Below, piece by piece: positions 18,189 through 26,303 of a DNA stretch of 64,000 nt. The stretch is from Clostridiales bacterium (lineage in GTDB: Bacteria > Bacillota > Clostridia > Lachnospirales > Lachnospiraceae). The stretch lies in assembly GCA_018365455.1 (NCBI GenBank), contig JAGZJZ010000018.1:65152-129151 (forward strand), given 5' to 3'. Position 1 is the first letter of the stretch; each line of letters starts with the position of its first letter. Under the pieces are notes generated by a model. That model was not told where the DNA came from and ran no database searches. It worked only from the letters and a program-made list of their open reading frames with translations. Position numbers and translations under genes: made by a program.

Positions 18189-21100
18189 TTACTGTTTTTC
18201 AATCCACGTTGGATATGCTTCCAACTTATTACCCTTATAATTTAATACTCGGATCTCAAGTTGATTCACATTTTTTTCAAGTTTAACATTCATCTCCATA
18301 ATTATATCACTACCATTATTAAACTGATCAGATGTAATATTATAACTTGCGACAACTTGCTCCAACGCCACAACCTCACCTATTTTCTTACGAACTTCTG
18401 TATTTTTTAGATCTTCCGTGTTCATTGACCCTTCTTCTATTGCATCATTAATATAATCATCAATAGCAGCTTCACGGTCTTGAACACTAACTAACTGAAT
18501 CACTGCATTATTTACTCCAAACAATTCTTGACTGCTAACCTTTATGCTAATTAGGTAGTTGCCAAGATTTAATTGCCCAATATTTCCTTCTTTCACCTGT
18601 TGCTTATCATCTGATTTATTAAGGACATCTATCGGTATTTTCTTTCCTATTGTAATCATTCCATATCCTTTTTTCCGTGCAAGCTCTTGAAGTTCTCCGC
18701 TATTTGCCACCCACAAGGAATAAATTCCTTCTTGTGCAATCATTGAATAATTATGAGCAATCCCCATCGAACCAGTGCCAAAATTCTCCACAATAAGATA
18801 ACAATCTGTCTGCAAATTTTTTACTTTGTGCTGCGTTGAGTTTGTTATAGTATATTCAGGCAAACTATTCTGAAGATTGGACATTGAGAACATTCCTCTA
18901 TTTTTTGCACTGACAGATGTGACATAATAAATATCAGAAACATCGTCAATATCTTTAATGATATCTGTTATTTTATCCATACCGACCTGATTATCACTGC
19001 CAACTTGAAATTTATCCGAAGTCATCTCAAGATACATTGGTTTAAATTTAATTTTTAAATCACTATTTATTCTGCATGTTAATTTTTTCATTTTGCCTCT
19101 GGATGCGAGGGGTACTTTAATAATCGCTTTTCCATATTCATCAAAATCAGATTTAGATATTTCAACATCTGCAAATAAAGAATCGGAACTATAAATCTCA
19201 ACAGAGCCTATTTTTCCTTCCGGCATCAAAGCTATTTCAGCAGATAATTCAATTATATAATTATAATTTCCACTCAATACTGTAATCGGAGATTCATAAT
19301 CATATACTCCATTTTTCTTTTTCAAGAAATTATGAATATCTAAATTCCTCCCACTTGATAAAGGCTCTTTTTTTAATTTGGCTAATTGTTGCAATCCACT
19401 GTAATTATTTCGCGCCAATAGAATAAAATTACTATTCATTTCAATTATTTTATATTCTTCCATGTAATCATAATAGGAACGGCTATCCGCTACAGAAATT
19501 AAATAATCACTATTTGATTTATCATCTTGAGAAAGTAATTCTATTGTATATTCTGGCAATTGGCTTTTGGCATATTCCAACATTGTTTTCTCATTACTTG
19601 TAAAAGAATCATCTATTACGCTTATATTTCCCTGAATACCAGAAACATCATCTAAATCATATATCAAATTGCATATTTTTTCAAATTGATCTGGAGCATC
19701 TAATCCAATAGAGTAACCCTTTTCAGTCCTTCTATATATAAAGTCTTCCACTGTAAAATTTGTTGAATTTTGATATTTTATGTCTAAAGAAATATCTTCT
19801 AAAGTTTTACCACTTGTTATAGAAAATCCTATTGCAATATTTCCATTTTGTATGGTAGATGCATCAACTACAACATTTTTAATATTTGTATTTCCACTAA
19901 ATAAGGATATTTCCGCCATTCCTTCAGGTTGTGTTTCTTCGCACTTAAAGGAAACGGTACAATCATATGTGCCAGGCCCCATATAAATCTTTGTATTTTC
20001 AGAATTTTTCAAAGGTAACTCATAAATGCGTTCGGATAATTTTTCTTGTAGTTGATTAGACTCTTGGCTGTCTCTCACACTAAGAAGCTTACTTTTTTCA
20101 GTCACATCTGTAATAGTGTAGTTTTCTATATATTTATCCATATCATTATCTGTTGCAGTAATTACTAAATGCGGCTTATTCTGATTAATTGCTTCATTAT
20201 AATTCTCTATATCTTTTACATTAACATTTTCTTTATTAACATTATAATTATTAACAATAAACAATTGCCTGTTGCCAAGTAAATACTGTATTTTCACAAC
20301 ATCTTTATCCAGTGTCTGACCTGACTCAACATAATAAATAGGAACATCTTCTGAAACATCGTTTACCAATGATGTTATTCTTGCATAATCGTCATTTACT
20401 TCTTTTCCTGCTCTTAAAATATCACTTTGTTCTATGACGCCTGTAATAACTATTAAAAATACAATTCCGGATAAAACTCCGCCTTTTGCTAACACTTTAT
20501 TACATATTTTGAAGTTGACGTTGTTACGTAATAAACATATAGATACAAGAGTTACCAATGTAATCAATATCGTAATAAAAAATACTCTGCCCTGAAGATC
20601 TTCTGATATTTCTTCTAATCCTTTAAAAATAACCCCAGCATTAAAATAATCTATACTAATAGCCGAATAACTTTTTAAAATCTCTGTTGACATGAAAGCC
20701 AGAAATGCCATAACCCCTATAGAAGAAATCAAGATTTCCAACCATCTCCGACTTTCAACTATATCAAATATACCTATAATTAACAAAGGTGCAATCATAA
20801 TAAATAGCATACGTGCATTTATTATACTATCACCTGTCTTACCTGAACTATAGTACAAAGTAAGCGTCAAAAGCATAAGTACAAAACTTATTATTACATA
20901 TAATATTTCTCCGGGTAATTTTTTTCGATTACAATAAATCGCCCAAAACCCAAAAAGACAACCTAACATCGAACCTGCACTTAAGCTATATAATTTCCCG
21001 ACAATACCTTGTAGAAAACCAAAAATCCCCTTAGTTTCTAAACCTTTTGCCATTCCATCAAAAAATGCACTTAAACTCGAAGTAATACGCATATCAGACT

Positions 21101-21839
21101 CTTTAAAAATTTGATTTAGCCAAAATGATTCCATCACCTGCAAAATAGCAAACAAAATAACAACACAAACGCCTACCTGCAACGCTTGTATTGCTAATAC
21201 TCTTTTCTCTTTTACTAATTTTATAACCGCAATCACTCCCGCTGCAGCAACACAAAGGAACGCTATATGAAACATTAACCCTATTACAATAGTTATTCCA
21301 AAACCAAGTAATTTTACAAATGAAGGTTTTCTATAAAGTTCTGCCAGAAGTACAATTGTTATCCAAAAAATCATAAGAATAAATAAATCCGGTACTGCCA
21401 GCAACTTTACTTGGGCATAACCTGGTATAAGTGCTGCAATTCCACATGCCAATGCAATTAACTTCTTATTTTTATCAGGGAATATTCTGTTAATTGCATA
21501 TACAGATAAGATGTATGAAATACATAATGCTACTGCATTACCTAATACTACAACTTTATATATTGCCCCCGGCCTCTTAAAAATAGCACAGAGTGGTACT
21601 AAAAACAAACTATAACCAAAAGAAATCAGAGAACTCTCTTTCATGTATGAAGACCAATCTACTCCTAATAAGTTATAAGCATATCCCCATACTCTGCTCT
21701 CATCCTCTGAAAATAGTAACTGGCCAGCATTTAATATTCCCGGTATAAAGGTAGCAAATATTATTATTAATAAACTAATCTGCAATATTAACAAACTATT
21801 TATCTTTGTTTTCGTCCCCGTCTTTCTTAACTCCATCAT
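18189..21839 (-). CDS. giant GT-C-like membrane protein with three tandem extracytoplasmic repeats
   Basis: 1216 residues. Residues 1 to about 490 hold about 12 membrane segments. The first outside loop reads LFSEDESRVWGYAYNLLGVD, an acidic GT-C-type loop shared with the protein at 10176-11918. The rest is soluble and made of three units of about 233 residues, starting near 500, 733 and 966. Each has an alpha/beta part (IYYV or ISVI start, then LPEYTI, then a YLI strand ending in D or E, then LQxLAxxK) followed by a beta-rich part (PEGxxGxxxIYS). No repeat has an obvious catalytic motif, so sugar binding or acceptor docking is a guess. The start overlaps the upstream GT2 gene by 44 nt, which suggests translational coupling. 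It probably uses the polyprenyl-phosphate sugar made by that neighbour. Confidence 0.75.
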   Translation of the reverse strand: MMELRKTGTKTKINSLLILQISLLIIIFATFIPGILNAGQLLFSEDESRVWGYAYNLLGVDWSSYMKESSLISFGYSLFLVPLCAIFKRPGAIYKVVVLGNAVALCISYILSVYAINRIFPDKNKKLIALACGIAALIPGYAQVKLLAVPDLFILMIFWITIVLLAELYRKPSFVKLLGFGITIVIGLMFHIAFLCVAAAGVIAVIKLVKEKRVLAIQALQVGVCVVILFAILQVMESFWLNQIFKESDMRITSSLSAFFDGMAKGLETKGIFGFLQGIVGKLYSLSAGSMLGCLFGFWAIYCNRKKLPGEILYVIISFVLMLLTLTLYYSSGKTGDSIINARMLFIMIAPLLIIGIFDIVESRRWLEILISSIGVMAFLAFMSTEILKSYSAISIDYFNAGVIFKGLEEISEDLQGRVFFITILITLVTLVSICLLRNNVNFKICNKVLAKGGVLSGIVFLIVITGVIEQSDILRAGKEVNDDYARITSLVNDVSEDVPIYYVESGQTLDKDVVKIQYLLGNRQLFIVNNYNVNKENVNVKDIENYNEAINQNKPHLVITATDNDMDKYIENYTITDVTEKSKLLSVRDSQESNQLQEKLSERIYELPLKNSENTKIYMGPGTYDCTVSFKCEETQPEGMAEISLFSGNTNIKNVVVDASTIQNGNIAIGFSITSGKTLEDISLDIKYQNSTNFTVEDFIYRRTEKGYSIGLDAPDQFEKICNLIYDLDDVSGIQGNISVIDDSFTSNEKTMLEYAKSQLPEYTIELLSQDDKSNSDYLISVADSRSYYDYMEEYKIIEMNSNFILLARNNYSGLQQLAKLKKEPLSSGRNLDIHNFLKKKNGVYDYESPITVLSGNYNYIIELSAEIALMPEGKIGSVEIYSSDSLFADVEISKSDFDEYGKAIIKVPLASRGKMKKLTCRINSDLKIKFKPMYLEMTSDKFQVGSDNQVGMDKITDIIKDIDDVSDIYYVTSVSAKNRGMFSMSNLQNSLPEYTITNSTQHKVKNLQTDCYLIVENFGTGSMGIAHNYSMIAQEGIYSLWVANSGELQELARKKGYGMITIGKKIPIDVLNKSDDKQQVKEGNIGQLNLGNYLISIKVSSQELFGVNNAVIQLVSVQDREAAIDDYINDAIEEGSMNTEDLKNTEVRKKIGEVVALEQVVASYNITSDQFNNGSDIIMEMNVKLEKNVNQLEIRVLNYKGNKLEAYPTWIEKQ

Positions 21840-22770
21840 AGTCCAACTTTCTCACATGATATTGTATATCTTCTAATAGTTTCCTATTTCCGGAAATTAT
21901 ATCCGCCTGTAAACCTACAATTCCCGTCATAACACCTAAAATAATCATCATACTAGCCAAAATAAGGGATTGTGTATGACCACGACCTCCATCAATTATA
22001 AAGAAATAAATAAATCTTATGCCAATGGCAACACCTATAAAAGACAGAATACTACCAATAATGGTAAAAAAATACAAAGGCCGATACATCATAAACGCCC
22101 GCACAATCGTAAGCATAGACTTCTTCACATACCCAAACATACTGCTAAACAGCCTTGATGGTCTAAGTTCTCCATTGGTCCTAATCGGTACTGATGTGCA
22201 AGCCATCTTATTTCTGCCTGCCTGTACAATGGTTTCCAGAGTATAAGTATACTCATTAATAACATTCATGCGCATAGCTGCTTCCCGGCTATAAGCCCGA
22301 AATCCGCTTGGTGCATCCGGAATATCTGTCTTTGATGCCTTACGAACAACCCAGCTGCCAAAATGCTGCAATCTTTTCTTTAACGGAGAAAAATGTTCCG
22401 TTTTATCTATAGGTCTTTCCCCAATTACAATATCCGATTCCCCATTTATAATCGGTCTTACCAGCTTTTCAATATCTTCCCCACAATACTGATTATCTGC
22501 ATCTGTATTTACAATAATATCAGCACCATTTCTAAGACAGGCATCCAGTCCGGCCATAAAGCCCTTTGCAAGACCTTTGTTTGTTTTAAAGTTTACAACG
22601 TAATGGACACCCCAGTTTTTTGCAACCTCTACCGTATTGTCCTGGCTTCCGTCATTTATGATCAGATACTCAATCTCATCGATGCCATCGATCTGTTTTG
22701 GCAAGTCATTCAGTGCTATTTCCAAGGTTTGTGCTTCATTATAACATGGAATCTGAATAATCAATTTCAT
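21796..22770 (-). CDS. polyprenyl-phosphate glycosyltransferase (DPM1/GtrB-like)
   Basis: 324 residues. The GT2 domain has IQIPCYNEAQT, IINDGSQDNT, NTDADNQY and a PSGFRAYSR motif, all typical of dolichol-phosphate-mannose synthase relatives. Two membrane helices (about residues 230-290) and a short cytoplasmic tail follow. Such enzymes move a sugar from a nucleotide donor to undecaprenyl phosphate, and the product feeds GT-C enzymes on the outer face. The gene heads the AT-rich cluster and overlaps the giant GT-C gene. GGAAAGG is about 13 nt before the ATG, rather far. Confidence 0.9.
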   Translation of the reverse strand: MKLIIQIPCYNEAQTLEIALNDLPKQIDGIDEIEYLIINDGSQDNTVEVAKNWGVHYVVNFKTNKGLAKGFMAGLDACLRNGADIIVNTDADNQYCGEDIEKLVRPIINGESDIVIGERPIDKTEHFSPLKKRLQHFGSWVVRKASKTDIPDAPSGFRAYSREAAMRMNVINEYTYTLETIVQAGRNKMACTSVPIRTNGELRPSRLFSSMFGYVKKSMLTIVRAFMMYRPLYFFTIIGSILSFIGVAIGIRFIYFFIIDGGRGHTQSLILASMMIILGVMTGIVGLQADIISGNRKLLEDIQYHVRKLDYDGVKKDGDENKDK

Positions 22771-22819
22771 AATTATTTATCAACCTTTCCTTCGTTCTCT
22801 CATTTTCTTCCAACCACCC

Positions 22820-22852
22820 AAAAAACGGATATCTGCAAAAACGGATATCCGT
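22820..22852 (-). terminator. intrinsic terminator downstream of ugd
   Basis: In the minus-strand transcript ACGGATATC pairs with GATATCCGT (22844-22852 with 22825-22833) around a 10-nt loop, followed by a run of at least five U (22824 to 22820). It would end the ugd transcript just after its stop. The inner sequence also contains the 12-bp palindrome ACGGATATCCGT. Confidence 0.8.
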
Positions 22853-22863
22853 AATTCCTTGTC

Positions 22864-24174
22864 CTACATTAACTCACTATTTACTGTTTTACGTCCAATC
22901 GAATTATAAATTATTTTTGTGCCTTCAAATACATCTAAGGAGTAACAATTTCTCCCATCTAAAACGATAGGTTTTCTCATGAGTTGTTCGTATTTCTTAA
23001 TATCAAAATTCTTTACTTCATCCCACTCGGTAAAAATAAAGCAGATATCTGCATCTTTTATAGTCTCTTCGATGCTTGAACAATAATCAACTTTCTTTGG
23101 ATAGAGCTTTTTAAAATTCTCCGTACCAACCGGATCCCAGGCTTTTACGTTTGCACCGTCTTCTAAAAGGATCGGAACATTTACAAGCGAAGCTGCTTCA
23201 CGCAGATCATCTGTTCCTGGCTTAAAGGTAAGCCCCAGCACAGCCACATTGAGATCTGAAAAGTCTTCGAAATATTTTTTTGCTTTTTTTACCAGCTTTA
23301 ATTTCTGGTTTTCATTTACATCTATGGCTGCTCTGATTGTCTTTATTTCGTTGTCATTAAAACTTGCCAACCAGCTTAAGGCTTTTGTATCTTTTGGAAA
23401 ACAAGATCCACCATAACCAATTCCAGAATTTAAGAATCTTTTGCCGATACGAGCATCATATCCCATACCTTTTGTAACATCTTCAATATTTGCACCTACG
23501 ATTTCGCACAGATTCGCTATTTCGTTTACATAGGAGATCTTCAGTGCCAGGAAGTCATTGGATGCATATTTTATCATTTCGGCACTTCTTCTGTCTGTTA
23601 CGATTACCGGTGCATCAAATTGCTCATACACTTTCTTTAATACTTCTCCTGCTTTTTCATCTTCCACACCAATCACAATGCGGGATGCATGAAGGGTATC
23701 CGGAACTGCCGTTCCCTGAGAAAGAAATTCAGGATTCGACGCTATATCCACTTTAACATCATGGACCAAACGCTCCCGCAGATAAGCTTCCACCTTATCA
23801 TTGGTACCGATCGGCACGGTAGATTTTACTACAACTACACAGTCCCGCTCTACGGATTGTGCGATCTGTTTTACCACTTTAAAAACATAGGCTAAATTCG
23901 CAGAACCATCCTGCTTTTCCGGAGTTCCTACGCCAATAAAAATGGCCTCCGCATCTTTATATGCAGCGCCATAGTCCGTTGTAAACTGTAAATGACCCAT
24001 GCTTTGCTGCATTAATTCATCCAGTCCTGGCTCATAGATAGGGGATATCCCCTTTTTCATTTTTTCCACTTTTTCTTCATCAATATCAACACAAGTTACA
24101 TCGTGTCCTTTGCTCGCCAGGCAGACACCTGTGACAAGTCCGACATAACCAGTTCCTGCAACTGCTATTTTCAT
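22864..24174 (-). CDS. ugd: UDP-glucose 6-dehydrogenase
   Basis: 436 residues. The NAD-binding start is MKIAVAGTGYVGLVTG. The catalytic Cys258 lies in GYGGSCFPKD, and FKPGTDDLREA and the C-terminal UDP-binding domain are present, so the enzyme is complete. It oxidises UDP-glucose twice to UDP-glucuronate, giving an acidic sugar for the envelope polymers. GGAGAAG lies 6 nt upstream of the ATG. It has its own extended -10 promoter and a terminator right after the stop, so it appears to be monocistronic, unlike its neighbours. Confidence 0.96.
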   Translation of the reverse strand: MKIAVAGTGYVGLVTGVCLASKGHDVTCVDIDEEKVEKMKKGISPIYEPGLDELMQQSMGHLQFTTDYGAAYKDAEAIFIGVGTPEKQDGSANLAYVFKVVKQIAQSVERDCVVVVKSTVPIGTNDKVEAYLRERLVHDVKVDIASNPEFLSQGTAVPDTLHASRIVIGVEDEKAGEVLKKVYEQFDAPVIVTDRRSAEMIKYASNDFLALKISYVNEIANLCEIVGANIEDVTKGMGYDARIGKRFLNSGIGYGGSCFPKDTKALSWLASFNDNEIKTIRAAIDVNENQKLKLVKKAKKYFEDFSDLNVAVLGLTFKPGTDDLREAASLVNVPILLEDGANVKAWDPVGTENFKKLYPKKVDYCSSIEETIKDADICFIFTEWDEVKNFDIKKYEQLMRKPIVLDGRNCYSLDVFEGTKIIYNSIGRKTVNSELM

Positions 24175-24212
24175 TTTATCTTCTCCGCATATTATTCAAA
24201 TATAGTGTTTAA

Positions 24213-24221
24213 ATTATATCA
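24213..24221 (-). promoter_or_regulatory. extended -10 promoter of ugd
   Basis: On the minus strand TGATATAAT (TGn-TATAAT) lies about 40 nt before the ugd ATG. There is no good -35, as expected for an extended -10 promoter. The surrounding 200 bp (24222-24399) are very AT-rich and hold no gene. Confidence 0.6.
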
Positions 24222-24399
24222 TATGTTTTAAGATTTTACCACCCTGTATAAGGTTATTTTTTACATGTTTTTTGCTAATTTTGACATTCTAAGGTTTTTA
24301 GTTCATACTTTTATAATATTTTCTTCATATTTTATATCATAAAGAAATCAGAAAAGTACTGTTTTTCATACTTTTATAAGCGTATATGCTCCTCATAGA

Positions 24400-24432
24400 A
24401 AGAGCTATCAGTTCAAAGTTCTGATAGCTCTT
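24400..24432 (-). terminator. hairpin terminator downstream of the aldolase gene
   Basis: A perfect 12-bp stem (AAGAGCTATCAG with CTGATAGCTCTT) and a 9-nt loop lie about 30 nt after the stop of the aldolase gene. The U-run on the minus strand is short (CUCUUUCU), so termination may be partial. Confidence 0.65.
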
Positions 24433-24463
24433 GCCTGCATTTTATAGCTTTTACAAGATAAAC

Positions 24464-26062
24464 CTATTTCACATAGAATGTATCCGTTATAAATTTCACC
24501 GAAATCTTATCTTCCATCTTCTCAAGGCAGTCAATCACATACTGGTTCATGCTATTCGACTTCTCTTTCTCAATCCGGTACTCCATGCTGGAGTTGTAAT
24601 AGTTATCCTCAATCGGTGAATAGCCATCAAATCCGGCACATGCTACGTTTTCTACTTTTACTTTCATCAATGTCTTCAGAAGCATAATAAATGCATTGTC
24701 AATGATCTCTGCATCTTCATCCACGAGTGAGCTGTAGTTTAACGTATAGTCAAAGCTTCCTTTTGTATTAGTCACATTAGAGGTGGCAATTACTTTGGTA
24801 TCACGGTTTTTATACTCGGTTATTACGCTGTTCAGCTGAACATATCTCCTTGAGTTGCTTAAGAATACATAATCCACCATCAGGGCTCCCGGTATATAAT
24901 TTGTGGATATCACAACCGGATGATTTTCGTCTATATAAGCTTTGATTTTTTCTTCCTGAGCCTGTACATTCTTGCCTGGTCCAACTAAGAGAATTTTCTT
25001 TCCTGCTAACTGTTCTTCCAGTTTTGCCAGATCACTTATATCATTGCATTCTGCGTTCTGATATTGATTGTACAGATGTTCGATATACTTCTGATCGTAT
25101 AATAATTTCTTTTCAAATTCAATGCTGTTCAGTATTTCATTTAAGGACTTCAGTGATAAGGTGTGCTTGTCCATTAAATATTTTACATAACTTGGATGAC
25201 AGTTATTCGATGCTGACAGATAGAAGAAGAGATTATATCCCCATGGACTCTTTTCATAGATGTTCATGATGTTGATGTCAATAGCTTCTAACATCTGGCT
25301 GATATCGTAATTCTTTCCGCAGTTGGTATTCAGATACATGGAGAGCAATTCTATCGGCGCATTTCCGGCACTTTTACCCATCCCATAAAGTGTTGCATCT
25401 ACAACTACCATACGGTCCGTATGCGCCTTCAGTACTTCCATACAGTTGGAATATGCCAGCTGGAAGTTGTTATGAGAATGATATCCCACACCGATTTCCG
25501 GTACGAGGTTGTGGTCTAATAATTCAAAATAATGCATCAGATGTTCCTGATGAAGCAGTCCATAGGTATCTACAATGGATACTGCATAGGGTTTTAATTC
25601 GTTTACAAGATCGATCAGATCCAGCATCTCTCTGTCCGAATAACTTGTAATGGAAACTGCCTGGGTAAATACCTGATAGCCCAGATCTTTCACCTGGCGG
25701 CAGAAAGCAATTGCTTCATGCATTAAATGTTTTTTAAAGATTACACGAATACCGTCCAGATAGCTGTCTTTACAAGGGGACAGGTTTTCAATGCCGCAGG
25801 TACCAAAATCGATCATACCAACTACCATAGCCTGTCTTCTGTCAAGGCCGCCAAAGATTTTTCCCACACAGTCGGTGTCCGGCATAATGGTACGATCAAT
25901 ATTAAACTTCTGTCTTTCATCTAAAAATCCGACTTCAATCATATCTACATTTGTGCTGACCAGTCTTTCAAATAAACTTACGATATTGTCGTGACCGAAA
26001 TTCCAGTCATTGACATAACCACCGTCACGTAAAGTACAATCTAACAATTTTATATTATTCAT
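24464..26062 (-). CDS. HMGL/DRE-TIM aldolase fused to a C-terminal Rossmann-like domain
   Basis: About 532 residues. Residues 1 to about 300 are an HMGL-like TIM barrel: LLDCTLRDGGYVNDW with metal ligand Asp8, and the His-x-His ligands in GYHSHNNF (His195, His197). Relatives are 4-hydroxy-2-oxovalerate aldolase and isopropylmalate synthase, which add or release pyruvate- or acyl-derived units. From about residue 354 a second domain starts KKILLVGPGKNVQ and continues with VVISTNYIP and VFLSNSRRY, a pattern resembling the DUF115/GT42-like domain of the protein at 29535-30446. The start at 26062 has AGGAG about 7 nt upstream. It may make the carbon skeleton of a 2-keto-3-deoxy acid for the KdsB-like enzyme nearby. 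That link is inference. Confidence 0.8.
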   Translation of the reverse strand: MNNIKLLDCTLRDGGYVNDWNFGHDNIVSLFERLVSTNVDMIEVGFLDERQKFNIDRTIMPDTDCVGKIFGGLDRRQAMVVGMIDFGTCGIENLSPCKDSYLDGIRVIFKKHLMHEAIAFCRQVKDLGYQVFTQAVSITSYSDREMLDLIDLVNELKPYAVSIVDTYGLLHQEHLMHYFELLDHNLVPEIGVGYHSHNNFQLAYSNCMEVLKAHTDRMVVVDATLYGMGKSAGNAPIELLSMYLNTNCGKNYDISQMLEAIDINIMNIYEKSPWGYNLFFYLSASNNCHPSYVKYLMDKHTLSLKSLNEILNSIEFEKKLLYDQKYIEHLYNQYQNAECNDISDLAKLEEQLAGKKILLVGPGKNVQAQEEKIKAYIDENHPVVISTNYIPGALMVDYVFLSNSRRYVQLNSVITEYKNRDTKVIATSNVTNTKGSFDYTLNYSSLVDEDAEIIDNAFIMLLKTLMKVKVENVACAGFDGYSPIEDNYYNSSMEYRIEKEKSNSMNQYVIDCLEKMEDKISVKFITDTFYVK

Positions 26063-26303
26063 TTTTATTCTCCTGTTCTTCAAAACTTATTGGTGTACCA
26101 ACAAATTTTGATGTAAATTTCCATATAATCCAATATAAGTTACTGCATTCAGCACTTATTATACAGGTAAATTTGCATTTTGTGAAGTATTTTCGTTTCG
26201 GTAAGCCGAACACCCCTGCAGAGCGTTGTTATTTATTGTGTGCAAATCATTTACTTTTTGTGATTACAGCATTCACTCTGCTGCCAGATTTTATAAAAAG
26301 ACT

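Noticed and set aside
23490..23895. Overlapping + strand ORFs inside ugd
   Set aside because: They are antisense to a complete, well-conserved enzyme and have no ribosome sites or recognisable domains.
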